64,000 nucleotides of DNA from Pteria penguin (GCA_035048485.1 CM068588.1:2790001-2854000); one strand, 5' to 3'. Counted from the first letter of the stretch, positions 33,847 to 44,585 are shown. Translations and numbers: made by a program. Notes: generated by a model not told the origin, from the sequence alone.

Positions 33847-34246
33847 GTACATTTAATCTGATTAAAACCATATCTTATTCCGCTTCTCTATTTGTCCTCA
33901 GTATTGCGGACAAAGATCTGGCGAAACTCCGTAAGGGGTCATGTTCGGGTGAACTCTGATGACGTTTCAGTCACCGAAACCGTTATTTCCCATAGCCAAT
34001 CAATGACTCGGGTAGGCACGTGATAGTGACGCAATATGTAACAAATACTGTTCAACAACTACCTTGTGGGTCACGCACGCTATGGATGTAAATTTCATTC
34101 CTAGGAATTTGTAGCCGATCCACTGATTGACTGAAAGTCAGAATTCACCAGAACATGACCCCTGACGGAGTTTCGCCAGATCTTTATCCGCAAGGGGACA
34201 AATTGAGCAGCGAAATAAATATATAGTTTTAATCAGATTGGTGTAC
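33847..34246. mobile_element. 400-bp MITE with about 110-bp terminal inverted repeats
   Basis: The left arm (33847-33959: AATCTGATTAAAACCATAT, GATCTGGCGAAACTCCG, GGGGTCATGTTCGGGTGAA) is the inverted partner of the right arm (34137-34246: TTCACCAGAACATGACCCC, CGGAGTTTCGCCAGATC, GTTTTAATCAGATT). No transposase. It occupies the intron between exons A and B. Target duplication not resolved. Confidence 0.85.
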
Positions 34247-34261
34247 ATTATACATATGATA

Positions 34262-34375
34262 TACATATGATCCGGGTTCCGGATTGCGCCACTATGTTTA
34301 AGATGTTGGTAACTTCCTGCTTCCATGTCGCGATGTTACTGAGAAATTGTTGAAAGCGACGTAAAACTCATTACT
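34262..34375 (+). mobile_element. SINE family S2 fragment
   Basis: GATCCGGGTTCCGGATTGCG, CTATGTTTAAGATGTTGG, CTGCTTCCATGTCGCGATG, TTGTTGAAAGCGACGTAAAA; a damaged box B and the conserved 3' segment. Confidence 0.75.
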
Positions 34376-34554
34376 GCAATAATTGGCTTTTTATACCTCA
34401 AATAAAAAATATTATAATATAATTAATTCTCTCACTCTATGGTTACTGTATATATAGTATCAGTTTAAATATTTAAACATCACGGTCTCTTCGGTAAACC
34501 CAGAAAATCAGTGAACAAGTCTGTTTAGTCCTGACCGTTATTGTGAAATATGCA

Positions 34555-34822
34555 GAGTTATAATAGTTTATGTTTCCTTCGCTGCTCCGACTGAATCCGT
34601 CACAAAATATAAATTTCTATGCAAAGCATCAGTCGAAGTGTCGTCACCATATACATAACATTATCAGAGAGTGAGGTATAAAAGAGAAAACTGAAGACAT
34701 CTGACAAAGCTGTAGGACAAAAATTACCAAGGACATGCACACAAAACATATAAGAGTAATTTATCAATAAATCTATAAAATCTCCACGTTCCTCTGATTT
34801 GAAATGCTACTTGAATACTCAC
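34555..34822. other. Fragments of SINE S1 and PLE-2 tail in the intron after exon A
   Basis: 34560-34672 carries S1 tail words (ATTTCTATGCAAAGCATCAG, GTCACCATATACATAA). 34683-34762 on the minus strand carries PLE-2 tail words (GAAGACATCTGACAAAGC, CCAAGGACATGCACAC). Confidence 0.55.
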
Positions 34823-35009
34823 CGAGAACTGCAACAGTATCGATTGTAGTACGACCCGCAACATTTGTAGACACAATACCTGTATTTCGTTCTGTATGTG
34901 TCATACAGAAAGTTATAACTTATATAGCGACAGTCCCCTGATTGAAAGGCTGAAGTCGTTGTAGTAGTTGTTGTTGCCGTTGTGGTGGTCATCAGCATTT
35001 GAACTTCCG
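34823..35009 (-). CDS. CYYR1/Shisa-like gene: six-cysteine exon A
   Basis: Acceptor with a pyrimidine tract (CTGTCTTCTTTTAATTGAAG), 187-bp exon starting CG-GAA (phase 1), consensus donor CTCG|GTGAGT (phase 2). The encoded segment begins with a Thr-rich linker (MTTTTATTTTTTTSAF, possibly O-glycosylated), then GDCRYISYNF and YRYCVYKCCGSYYNRYCC: six cysteines in STMC6 spacing. In-frame splice to the transmembrane exon gives CCSSRLAVFG. In this superfamily the cysteine domain is extracellular or lumenal and the protein acts as a membrane adaptor. A first exon with a signal peptide and a phase-1 donor must lie upstream; I could not find it before about 40 kb. A separate paralogous gene sharing nothing with exon B is the alternative reading. 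Confidence 0.75.
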
Positions 35010-35049
35010 CTTCAATTAAAAGAAGACAGCTTAGATTTTGTACCAAGTA

Positions 35050-35954
35050 CCAGGTCTGGCGAGTCAGTCTTTATATACAATTTGACTTACTATTTTAGTA
35101 GCGGAGGGAACATTATCCATCTCAATATTAAACGGGCATCTTATTGTTGGGGAATATGGCCAATTTGTCGGAAAAATATTAAAATAAAGAACTACCGTAT
35201 CGCCTGAATTTCCATAAGAGAATTAATATTAACTATTACATTTTGTTATATTCAATATGCATATCTCAAACCATGTATATATATGGATTGGGCATCTTGT
35301 TTTTACAAATTTGTACCTGATATCATAAAAATTTATACCTTATGATAAGTCTACAGGCATATGCATGTTTTTAATTAAATACCAATATTTTATACCTATC
35401 ACTCAATGCACCATTATCTTTTCATACAGTGTATGTACATGCATAATATGAAAAGTATTTTCAAATATAGATTTATTTAAGTACATTTAATATAAGTAAC
35501 CAATTAAATAAATAAACCCATGCATCTGCTCATATCTAGCCCATCCATGGGAGAATCTAGTTGAATAAAGGAAACCAAAGTCGCGTTTTCATCAAATCCC
35601 TTTATAGCACCCAAAAGGCGTCAAATACTTGACTCTGGAATGGAACCAAAACAACAACACTTCTCTATACATTACTGAACACTAAGATACATTATGCTAC
35701 TACCCATTTGATGGAGAAGATGTTCATAGTACCTATAAGTATCTACATTGTATTTACCCAGTCTTGGATAGACATTTCAGCAAGTACTTCCGATAAACAA
35801 TACTTATTTTGGACATTGGGTACTTTATTCCTAATAATACGTTAAATACAATTGCCAAAGAAAACCCTAAGAATGCCAAGATATAAAATTGAAAGAATAC
35901 AAAACATTCAGATAAAAAACGGAATGTGAACGACAAGTGACAACTTCACTTAAG
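35050..35954. other. No supported gene
   Basis: A minus-strand frame at 35757-35936 encodes a hydrophobic stretch with an acceptor-like TTCTTAG and donor ACTGG|GTAAAT. Its phase-2 donor does not fit the six-Cys exons, so I do not call it an exon. Confidence 0.35.
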
Positions 35955-35969
35955 CCTTTGCATAAAGAA

Positions 35970-36237
35970 TGATTGATTTTTGTTTAACGTCACACCACGA
36001 ATATTTCACGTATATGGTGACGGCATCTGCCTGATGCGGGGCATACAAATTTTGACCTTTGCAACGGACCCACCCGAAGCAGTGAGGGATCTTTAACGTG
36101 TCATGCATACCACGACACGGGGCCTCGGTTTTTACTGTCTCATCCGAAAGACAGGACACCGGTATGACCAGAGCGGGACTCGAACCCCGGTCTCCCGATC
36201 AGGAGTCCAGTGCGATACCACTAGGCCACGCCGGCTT
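35970..36237 (-). mobile_element. SINE family S1, full length, 15-bp target duplication
   Basis: The minus strand reads a tRNA-derived head (GCCGGCGTGGCCTAGTGGTA as box A, GGGGTTCGAGTCCCGC as box B), a body (GTGTCCTGTCTTTCGGATGA, GATCCCTCACTGCTTCGGG, GCATCAGGCAGATGCCGTC) and a CAATCAATC tail. The direct repeat CCTTTGCATAAAGAA flanks it at 35955-35969 and 36238-36252, proving retroposition. Confidence 0.92.
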
Positions 36238-36252
36238 CCTTTGCATAAAGAA

Positions 36253-37676
36253 AAAAGAATGTATATTTCAAAACATGAAATATGCGAAGTATTTTAGTCT
36301 CATGAATTTAACCCATGTTCAACATAACGGATATCCGAAGCACACCGTCTTTTGTGTACGTGCCACATTGACAAACAAAGCATGAGTTACTTTGATACTT
36401 AACATGTTGATTTTCTGGTTCCTTTTACTTTTAATATAAATGTGCGCCTACACTAAATATCGGTAGTTTTGTTGATGTTAGTAAATGTGTGTAAAGCAGG
36501 ATTAGAGGAATGTGTACCCTATTGAAGCATCAAGATATGTTAAATGAATTCACCTTTCACGATATAGGTGAAACTCATAATCAGGAAATTTATCCCCGTT
36601 ATTTGAAAGATTTTCTTGGATTAGCTTGAATGGTTTTATGTTACTGTAATGTATGAAAGAGATTTTTATTCATAATTATTCTCTATTCGGAAACACTTTC
36701 TTGTGAAATATGTCAATCATTACTGCTTACGATTTCAATAGTTTATTTACTCTTTAGTTTACACATATGCGTTTGTTTGCCTTAGAATCACTACTAACAA
36801 TTCTTCCCGGATGTATTAATCATATGGTAAATTCTAACTTTCGATTTTATGCTTCATCTAACTTTGATAAGTAATGTAAAGATGATGGATAAATCCAAAC
36901 CATGTCTGAAAATCATGACACCAGAGTACATACAAAATCAGTGAAAATGAAAACAAAGTAGAAAATAACAAAATATGACGATTTAAATAAGTGCTCTATA
37001 CATTCATCAATAAAAGTGTTACATTGATGAGCAAAGACCAACAAAAACTGTAATAATAGAATCCATCTGCTTTTTGTACTGGGAAAGGGAAATTCCATCA
37101 GAGTGTCACAGATTTGCAAGCTCTTCACAAAAGGATGGGATTTTCCTGTACATCTTAATAGTTTATTATTTATTTCCGTGGAGACTTTTGTCGTTCAGAT
37201 AAGTGAGGCGTCTTATAAAATTCCTTTATGTATGTTTTTTTATCTCTCAGCTCTTTGTATAAACCCGACAATATATTTTAAATAAACATCATGCTCTAAA
37301 ATGAAATGCAACAGTTTTCCGTTACTTAAGAGTGTTTGAGATAAACATATGGGGTGCGTGAGAGAGAAAGAAAGAGTTATTCAGGAAGGGTGAACACATG
37401 GATAATGTGTTAGGGTGAAAGAAAAATTAGGTTCTAATTTTGAAATTTTGTTGTTCCTTATTAAAACAACCTCATTTATAATATTAATGATAGATAATTT
37501 ATAAATAATAATTTATAATTCCGTTTTACTTTTGTACCGTTCCTATGTATTGCCATTCTGAAAATTTCAGAATACACCATGCCATATTTTCAGAAAAGTG
37601 AATTAAAAACAAAATGAACCATAAAATATAACGAAAATAGCAATCACTGTAAATTAACTTTTACCTGTCTGCAATA
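36253..37676. other. Nothing recognised
   Basis: No exon, repeat family or inverted-repeat element that I can support. A hydrophobic frame near 36990-37060 (minus) lacks a usable start and donor. Confidence 0.4.
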
Positions 37677-37976
37677 ATATCACAGCCGATGTAAATATTT
37701 TCTCCATGTGTGTACTTCAATATAGTACATAGATTGCTTTTATAGATGTATGGTCCCTGTAATGTCGCATGTAGTAATGATACTGTGAAATTAGTAAGCA
37801 AAACAGGACGGATATGGAAAACTTCCTTGTTGATCAATACACGTACAAAGAAAATGGAATTTTCCTCTATTATTGACACGAAATAGAGTTCCGCTTTTAA
37901 AGAATAGCAATGTCTATACAGAATAGAACGGAAACAGATTCCATATATATCCAATAGGAGTCTCTGTCGCTGGGCA
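37677..37976 (-). CDS. Possible exon of unknown gene
   Basis: Minus strand: an acceptor-like GTGGTATTGCCCAG, about 100 open codons (RQRLLLDIYGICFRSILYR at the start; LYFVSIIEENSIFFVRVLIN and GENIYIGCDII further on), and a donor-like GCAGACAG|GTAAAAG. The alternating hydrophobic pattern would suit beta strands, and the frame is long for such AT-rich DNA. I recognise no family and the acceptor tract is weak. Chance is a real alternative. Confidence 0.2.
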
Positions 37977-38460
37977 ATACCACATCCCCAATGGTCCATA
38001 CTTATTTGTTATTTTTAAACTGCACCAATTGATTGATTATTGTCATATTAAATGACCGTTCTAAGTTGGTGTTGTAACTACACTATAATCGAATATTTTT
38101 GAGATGTAATTATGTGTTTTTCATATCATTACATTAAATACTGTATTTTTCCATGGTAACTTCTGCCATACAGAATCTAACTTTTCTTTTTTCATTTATT
38201 GTTATTTATAAATTTTTAAATGTACGTCTTTTGATTGTTCTGCTGTTACGGTGAGTGGGAAGGTGGGCCCGTAAACCGGTTAACCACACCATTTGTTTGG
38301 CTTTTGTCAAATTAAATGACCTTCCTAAGTCGGTATCGTAATTGCACTACAATCAAATATTTTTGTAATGTGTTAAATGTTCTATTATATTATTTATATT
38401 CATGTATTGTATAGCTCCATGGTGACTTCTGCCACATAACTGAGCCGGTAACTCCTCTTT

Positions 38461-38502
38461 TTTCTTTTTGTTATTATTATTATCATTGTTATTATTATTA
38501 TT

Positions 38503-38545
<43 letters not shown>

Positions 38546-38747
38546 TAATAAAGTATTTTATGCATTTGTCCGTTTTTTAAAGATTCATGTGCTGCCCCTA
38601 TGGGGAATTGTTTTATATCATTACATGAAATACTGTATTTTTCTATGGTGACTTCTGCCATACGGTTGAATCTGTAACTTTTCTTTTTTCATTTATTGTT
38701 ATTATTATTATTATTATTATTGTTGTTGTTGTTGTTATTGTTTTAAT
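38461..38747. repeat. Two ATT/TTG compound microsatellites
   Basis: 38461-38545 and 38697-38747, each (ATT)n passing into (GTT)n, at the ends of successive PLE-2 tails. Confidence 0.9.
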
Positions 38748-38867
38748 AAAGTATTTTATGCATTTGTCCGTTTTGAAAGATTCATGTGCTGCCCCTATGT
38801 GGGATTTCTTTTTTTATATCATTACACTAAATACTATATATTTACGTAGTGATTTCTGACATGCGGC

Positions 38868-39004
38868 CGGCGCCGACGATCCGGGTTCGATTCCCGGGTT
38901 GCGCCAATATGTTTAAGAGGTTGGTTACCTCCTGCTTCCATGTCGTGATATAACTGAAATATTGTTGAAAGCGACGTAAAACACCGATTAACCAACCAAC
39001 CAAC
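38868..39004 (+). mobile_element. SINE family S2 nested in a PLE-2 tail, 12-bp duplication
   Basis: CGGCGCCGACGATCCGGG, box B GGTTCGATTCCC, body TATGTTTAAGAGGTTGG and 3' TTGTTGAAAGCGACGTAAAA, ending in AACC repeats. CTGACATGCGGC flanks it at 38856-38867 and 39005-39016; removing it restores the PLE-2 order. Its 5' part (tRNA box A) is missing. Confidence 0.9.
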
Positions 39005-39180
39005 CTGACATGCGGCTGCGTCAGTAATTATTCTTTCATTCTTTGATTGTACTTATTTTAGGTTGATTTGAACGGTGGGATTGTAAACCGGTTGTCCACA
39101 CCAAGAGAGTGAGGATTGTCACTTCAATCGACCGTCCTAAGTCGGTACCACAGCTGCATTAGTACCGAATATTCCTCTTT

Positions 39181-39704
39181 GTATCTCTTCTGCATGTGGG
39201 GTAACCAATTATAGACACTGCCATTAAGTTTTAATTGAGACATTGTCTTTTTAATCTACATAATCAAATCAAAATGTGCTTTTTCTTACCGTTTAACAAT
39301 TAGATTCCAATGACAGATAAATTAGAGTTAAATGTATGAATTTTTTAGTTTAAGATTTTTGTTTTCACTTAATTTTAACGTCATTCAAAACTTCAATAGT
39401 AGGGTTTCCATGTGCAGCTGATACATTACGTTCGAATACACGTTTAGTTAAATTAAGCGTCGCTTACGATTAGGAATAAAGTATTCTATATTGTGATTAA
39501 GACACGGAGTCATTTTACAATAGGATCGTCAGTAAACAATCTACGGCGTGAGAGAACTCGAAGCGGTCATTACTAATGACCTCTCGAGGTTAAGCACTAC
39601 TGTCAAATGCAGATTGACAACAATTGCGAGCAATACTTATAATAAGATAATTAACCAATAAAAGATATTTATGGTTCTATGGTCGATAGAGGGATCTAGT
39701 GAAA
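39181..39704. other. Nothing recognised
   Basis: No supported feature. Confidence 0.4.
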
Positions 39705-40130
39705 CTTGAGATCCCCCTTTCAAGAATGTTAACCAATATTTTGGTACTTGACCATACAGACTAACCATCCTAGCTTTTTGGCTATACTTGATTTGACATA
39801 ATATGTATAGATACAGACATTTGTTCACCTATGGAATTTCAATTCAACGGCATTTCATACTCTTAATAGATGACTTGGTATTTTTCTGTCCTTCTTGTGC
39901 TCATATGTGTTTATTTATGTATTTATTTCCTCGACTTGTTGCAGGATTTTTGCGACCGATGTTGCAAGCAACCAGGGGACGGTTACTTTTCCCGGGCACC
40001 TGGTCTCACCTTGATTTAATTGGGGTTCGCATTTGTCTGAATATGACACCTTACACAATATTGTCCTTTTATTTTATTGACTACAACATTAGATTAACGC
40101 CTCAGTACTTTTTCGTTGTTTACATTTTTA
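39705..40130 (+). mobile_element. PLE-1 C-terminal end plus 3' tail
   Basis: AAGAATGTTAACCAATATTTT and GTACTTGACCATACAGAC match the end of the PLE-1 coding region at 8.2 kb. Then GACTTGGTATTTTTCTG, GGGCACCTGGTCTCACC, GGGGTTCGCATTTGTCTG, ATTGTCCTTTTATTTTATTG. The 136-codon frame at 39803-40213 is a read-through of this repeat. Confidence 0.75.
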
Positions 40131-40408
40131 GTCAATTTTCACACACTATCAGAGCCCTTTTTATGTTGACAAATATGGACACTGACACTGAAATTTCCTA
40201 TATACATTGGTAGATAAATTCAAAACATTCTGATGTGGCTTTTATTGACATTTATTATACTGATTCTAGCTTTTTTGAATATCTGCGCTAGTGGATTTTT
40301 CCCTTCTTTTATCGAAATTAGAATTTAAAGCTCCATTATATAAACATCAAATGCAGCACCATATAGGTTAAACAATTGTGGATTCTTGAATTAAAATTGT
40401 CTTGTAGA
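40131..40408. other. Nothing recognised
   Basis: No supported feature. Confidence 0.4.
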
Positions 40409-40635
40409 CCTGGGTCCAGCGCCATAAACTGAGAATATACTTAAGTCAAAAATTCATATTTTTCTGTTCATCAGTGAATTAATAAATGGGATTTGGATTT
40501 TATTTAGTTCTATTCCACTAATAAATAGAATTAAACCATTCTGCATTAAAATTGATTTGAACGTTTGATAATGGAATAAATTAAAATGAAATTTTTGACT
40601 TAAGTATATTCTCAGTTTATGGCGCCGGACCCTGG
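40409..40635. mobile_element. 227-bp MITE with about 45-bp near-perfect inverted repeats
   Basis: Left arm 40409-40453 (CCTGGGTCCAGCGCC, ATAAACTGAGAATATACTTA) and right arm 40590-40635 (TAAGTATATTCTCAGTTTAT, GGCGCCGGACCCTGG) pair with about two mismatches. The very low divergence of the arms suggests recent activity. The duplication length, hence superfamily, is unresolved. Confidence 0.9.
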
Positions 40636-41217
40636 AGTATGGTAGAGATCAAACAAATGTGTTCGACCTACAGGATTTCACTCATTATTGCCAAAGTGAG
40701 CCATTGTTAATCTAAGATTACAATTGTTCTAATATTTTCTCGATTTATTTTGTTTTGAAGAAAAGGTGATCACATATTTCATAAATATTAACTATATTGA
40801 TGAAATGCTCCCTCAGTTTTCGTACATATGTACAGATACATAGATAAAATATTTATAGTACATATAAGTTCAGCGTTTCTTCCAATGATATTACGGCAAT
40901 TAAGTGCGTATAATTACAGTATAAAAATCGAAACTCGTTGATATGCAAACTACAGTAGAAGCAATAATACGAAAGTTCAGACAATAATTGCTGAAAAAAG
41001 TAAAATTTTGAGCGTGAGTCATTATGCAAGTGGATGTTTACTGATAAAATAATCGTAAAAGTTTCAAGATGGTTAGCGGTTTGACTTAAGAGAATAATGC
41101 TCAATGTGTTGCTATAATTTTATTCCTCTTACCGTTACAACATTGCATTAGTTATATTTCATATTATTGCCACATTAACATACTTTGCAGGGTGGAACCC
41201 GTGGAAAATCCCCTCCC
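40636..41217. other. Nothing recognised
   Basis: No supported feature. Confidence 0.4.
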
Positions 41218-41412
41218 CTGCATCTGATCCCACCTCTAGTTTTGAGAGTCCATGAATGTCGCACCTTCTCCCACCCCTGGGTTTTATGACTCCAAGAGTG
41301 TCGCACCTGCTCCAACCTCTAGTTTTCATAGTCCATGAATGTCGCACCTGCTTCGACGTCTGGTTTACACGAATCCTGTCGCATATGATTCCACTGGATT
41401 CAGGAGGGCATG
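41218..41412. repeat. 46-bp minisatellite, about four units
   Basis: Units contain TCCATGAATGTCGCACC or CCAAGAGTGTCGCACC, then CTGCTCCAACCTCTAG and TTTT. It degrades towards the right. The open frames on both strands are a product of the repeat. Confidence 0.8.
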
Positions 41413-42841
41413 AATCACTCACTGTAACCCGTAACATCTCCTTAGAGTTTCTATTCTGAATTTGTGTGGATGTGGCATTCTTTATGCAGTTTCAGTTGTC
41501 AGAAATATGCATGGTACATATTAACATATATACCTGTGTTAAGAAAATGAACACATCAAATGAAATGTATGTTTACTTCTGTACTGTATTTGTCGAAGAT
41601 TTCATCACTGCATAATGTAATGCACATAAACAATTTACCACTACAACAGACCAAACTGAAAAAGTGAGGATTTTTTTCAAGTGCAAGCACAGAGACAACT
41701 GGCCAGTCGGGTTCAAACACATGACACGAACACCCTACCGAGTGTGCTACGTCAGGACGGAGTCAGTAAATGATCAATACTCATGGTCAAGAATTAAAGG
41801 TTGTTAATATGTATGATATTACTGTACGGTAAGCAAGTTTCTTTCACTTTTTGTGAAACTTAAAACACCCTCTGAATATCTGAAATCTTTTTCAATAATT
41901 TGACAATAAAGCACTCCAATCATAACTGAGATTTTATTTTCAACCCCAATTACTTAAAGTTTAAGTCTCTTCATGCACAGTGCAAACGTGTTACTTTTAT
42001 CTAAATAACGTATATTCGATGACAACAGCTTTAATAATTTGTTATTTGGCATTGGTGGCGTTGTTATCGATAACGCGTGAAATGAATCATGTAAAATATT
42101 ATTCATGTCAATAGCTTATGTATGACATTTATTTTATGAAAATCTACGGACAGGTAACATATCATATTTTTGGTTATTCTGCATTTAGTATGAACTTTTA
42201 AAGGCGTCGGCATGGAGTATCACGTGAGAGACATTTGCAAACATTGTGCACTACCTGATTTTTATTATCCGTAGTTTCATATTAAAATAAACAAGTCATA
42301 TGAATGTATCATAAATAAAAGGTAATAGATACACCTTTGTCATTATGACAGAATGAATTATATTGACATCTCAATTGTTGACACTTCAAAAATATTCCTT
42401 TCTCTGTTAAACAATTGATCTAGGCGCAGTGGTGAAGGTTAATTGTTTTTAAACACCATTTGCTTTCTGATTCCATTACGGAAAACTGGCGAATCGAAAT
42501 TTATGAAAAGATATTAATAAGTATTAGAACGTATATATGCTTAATATCTTAAACGTGCTTTCCTCACAAAGTCGATTATAGACCACATCATTAAGTTGTT
42601 TGTGATCGTGGCATTATCACATGCTGAAAAGAAGATATGAACCCCCTCCCCGAAAAAATATTATCTCGAGTGAGTTGTCTTTCTATCTATAATTTCTGTT
42701 TATGTTGAATGTTAAGTTCCTCTGGGATGACTCCACTTCTTATTCTTTTTTATTCAATATACATTTGTTTAGTCACAATAATAAAAAAGAAAGTATTCCC
42801 GTTAATGTAGAGACACACATTAACCAGTATAGATAAATCCG
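41413..42841. other. No gene; one tRNA-like head
   Basis: On the minus strand 41703-41755 has GCACACTCGGTAGGGTGTTC and GTGTTTGAACCCGAC, a box A/box B-like pair of SINE type. The rest is unassigned. Confidence 0.4.
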
Positions 42842-43085
42842 ATTTTATATTAAATATAGAACATATATACCTTTTAATTTAGTGCACCATATGCGCATTT
42901 CGACAAGTTATGTCTCTTCAGTGATGCTCGTGGCCGAATGATTGGAATTTTCATAATATATAAATATTTGAAGAGCAATGTTGAAGCCAAAATGGCAAAA
43001 AAGTGAACCAAAGAATATATCTGAGAGGGCTATGCATGAGGGAGATACTCCTTAGTTTTAGATTGATTTACTGAATTATACTGAT
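42842..43085 (-). mobile_element. Retrozyme-family element, about one unit
   Basis: Read on the minus strand: the end of a unit (CTATGCATGAGGGAGATACT in the + orientation near 43030), the AATTCCAATCATTCGG approach and an intact hammerhead at 42877-42939, then AATTAAAAGGTATATATG. Confidence 0.75.
42877..42939 (-). ncRNA. Hammerhead ribozyme motif
   Basis: Minus strand: stem I GCATCA/TGGTGC, core CTGAAGA, stem II GACA-TAACT-TGTC, GAAA, minimal stem III ATG-CG-CAT and a T-A cleavage dinucleotide. All invariant core positions are present. The outer stem I (ATTCGG/CTAAAT) has one mismatch. Confidence 0.75.
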
Positions 43086-43864
43086 ATAAACTACTCACTT
43101 CTTACAGGTATCAAGTATCTTTAGAAGTGCCGTGGATTATCCCAATAACAGATTTTTTGGATATATCCCCACAACTCTTGATTATCCCAGTGTGCTGCTC
43201 CGTAATTTGTCTGAGTAATATACGAAAGAAATGTATTTCCTCAATTTCTTCGTATATGTTTGGGGGGTTGGGGGTCGTTTCTTTTTCTTTTTTTTTCTGA
43301 AGCGAATACGTTATAATTGTACTACGATGTCTTACTTCCAATTAATAGATAGACATTTGTTGCTTCATGAATTTTCATTTAGCGATATCAATGTTCATTG
43401 CACTTCCAGTAACAATCACATTTACTAATGTATTTCCAAATGACCTTTAAATGACCTAGAGTATTGTCAAGTGTATACAGAATTACCGGGTCATCTTTTT
43501 AAATGATGAGCAGTTGAAATGTTTTTGGTATTATTAAACATTAAATTGCTCATGATAATATCATGAATGGCCCTTGACCTGGCATTTTTGTACCTCAGTG
43601 AGTTCAGATTATCTCGGGTGTCAGTTTACATGCTACCGTCATAATGAGTAGCTAAATGTATCTTAATGTATGAGGATATACGAAATTGTACATTCAATTC
43701 TTTCCCTTTTACTTTATTTCAATCTGATTGACAGCTACAACTATGAACGACTGTTGACTCAAATGTGTTACAGATCTAATAACAGGAAAAGTTGTGGATA
43801 AAATACCGGCTCAACATTTCCTTATGTGTAAATGATGAATGGTCAAACTAATTTCGTTGATGCA
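43086..43864. other. Nothing recognised
   Basis: A T-rich/G-rich stretch at 43260-43300; no exon supported. Confidence 0.4.
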
Positions 43865-43998
43865 TTATTGTTTCATGTCACTCCACGATTCGCATCTATT
43901 GTGACGACATCTGCTTGATGCATTGCATATAAATTTATATCTGGGTCCTATCGGTCATAAGCCGAGCACCTCATTGATTGAACTACTCCGGCTTTTGT
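43865..43998 (-). mobile_element. SINE family S1, old degenerate copy
   Basis: TCATGTCACTCCACGATTCG, TGTGACGACATCTGCTTGATG, GCATTGCATATAAATTTATA, GAACTACTCCGGC resemble S1 read backwards, with internal deletion. Confidence 0.5.
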
Positions 43999-44302
43999 AC
44001 TTTCGTATTTCCTTGCACATTTATAATGCATTGGATTAATCGTTATGAGGTCAATATGGCAAAATGGTAAATAAGCATAGAAAGAAAGACAACTCGATGT
44101 GAAGTTTATTGATTTAATTATAATCTGTGTTCAGCATGCGTTGTTTGGAGATGACGCTTCTATCAGAAAAAATACGTGAACTACAAATCTACGGACATAC
44201 AAATCCTGTTTAAGATATTTATATTTGATAGTAAACTTCCATTCGTCGAAAAAGAAAAGGAAAGCAAATTGGCAAACTGGCAATTTACCGTCACCAATCC
44301 AC

Positions 44303-44585
44303 TAAAGAAAAAAGAGGAGTTACTGGCTCAGTTATGTGGCAGAAGTCACCATAGAGCTATACAATACATGAATATAAATAATATACTAGAACATATATCA
44401 CATTACAAAAATATTTGATTGTAGTGCAATTACGATACCGACTTAGGACGGTCATTTAATTTGACAAAAGCCAAACAAATGGTGTGGTTAACCGGTTTAC
44501 GGGCCCACCTTCCCACTCACTAAAGAAAAAAGAGGAGTTACTGGCTCAGTTATGTGGCAGAAGTCACCATAGAGCTATACAATAA
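44303..44585 (-). mobile_element. PLE-2 3' tail with an exact 62-bp repeat at both ends
   Basis: The segment starting TAAAGAAAAAAGAGGAGTT occurs at 44313-44374 and again at 44521-44582 with no visible differences. Between them is the usual tail (CCAAACAAATGGTGTGG, TTAACCGGTTTACGGGCCC). This is the 3' end of a second unit joined head-to-tail to the first. Confidence 0.85.

Larger units (their letters stand above)
38020..39180 (+). mobile_element. PLE-2 3' tails in a head-to-tail cluster
   Basis: Partial tails start near 38020, 38216, 38560, 38745 and 39050. Each repeats parts of TGGTAACTTCTGCCATACAG, GGCCCGTAAACCGGTTAACC, AATGACCTTCCTAAGTCGG, and ends in a T-rich stretch followed by ATT/TTG repeats (38461-38545 and 38697-38747). 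Two segments beginning TATTTTATGCATTTGTCCG (38561 and 38752) are near-identical direct duplicates. A SINE (38868-39004) interrupts the fourth unit. Confidence 0.75.

Noticed and set aside
35757..35936. Hydrophobic frame with acceptor-like and donor-like ends
   Set aside because: Its phase-2 donor cannot join exon A or B, and it has no cysteine pattern or family resemblance.
36913..37128. Hydrophobic frame considered as signal-peptide exon of the CYYR-like gene
   Set aside because: No ATG in a suitable position and no phase-1 donor after the hydrophobic segment.
39803..40213. 136-codon plus-strand frame
   Set aside because: Lies within a PLE-1 3' tail that recurs elsewhere without an open frame.
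42884..42927. Hammerhead on the plus strand of the 42.9-kb repeat (TGATGCTCGTGGCCGAA read as a core)
   Set aside because: The plus strand lacks CUGANGA and a matching cleavage site; only the minus-strand reading satisfies all conserved positions.
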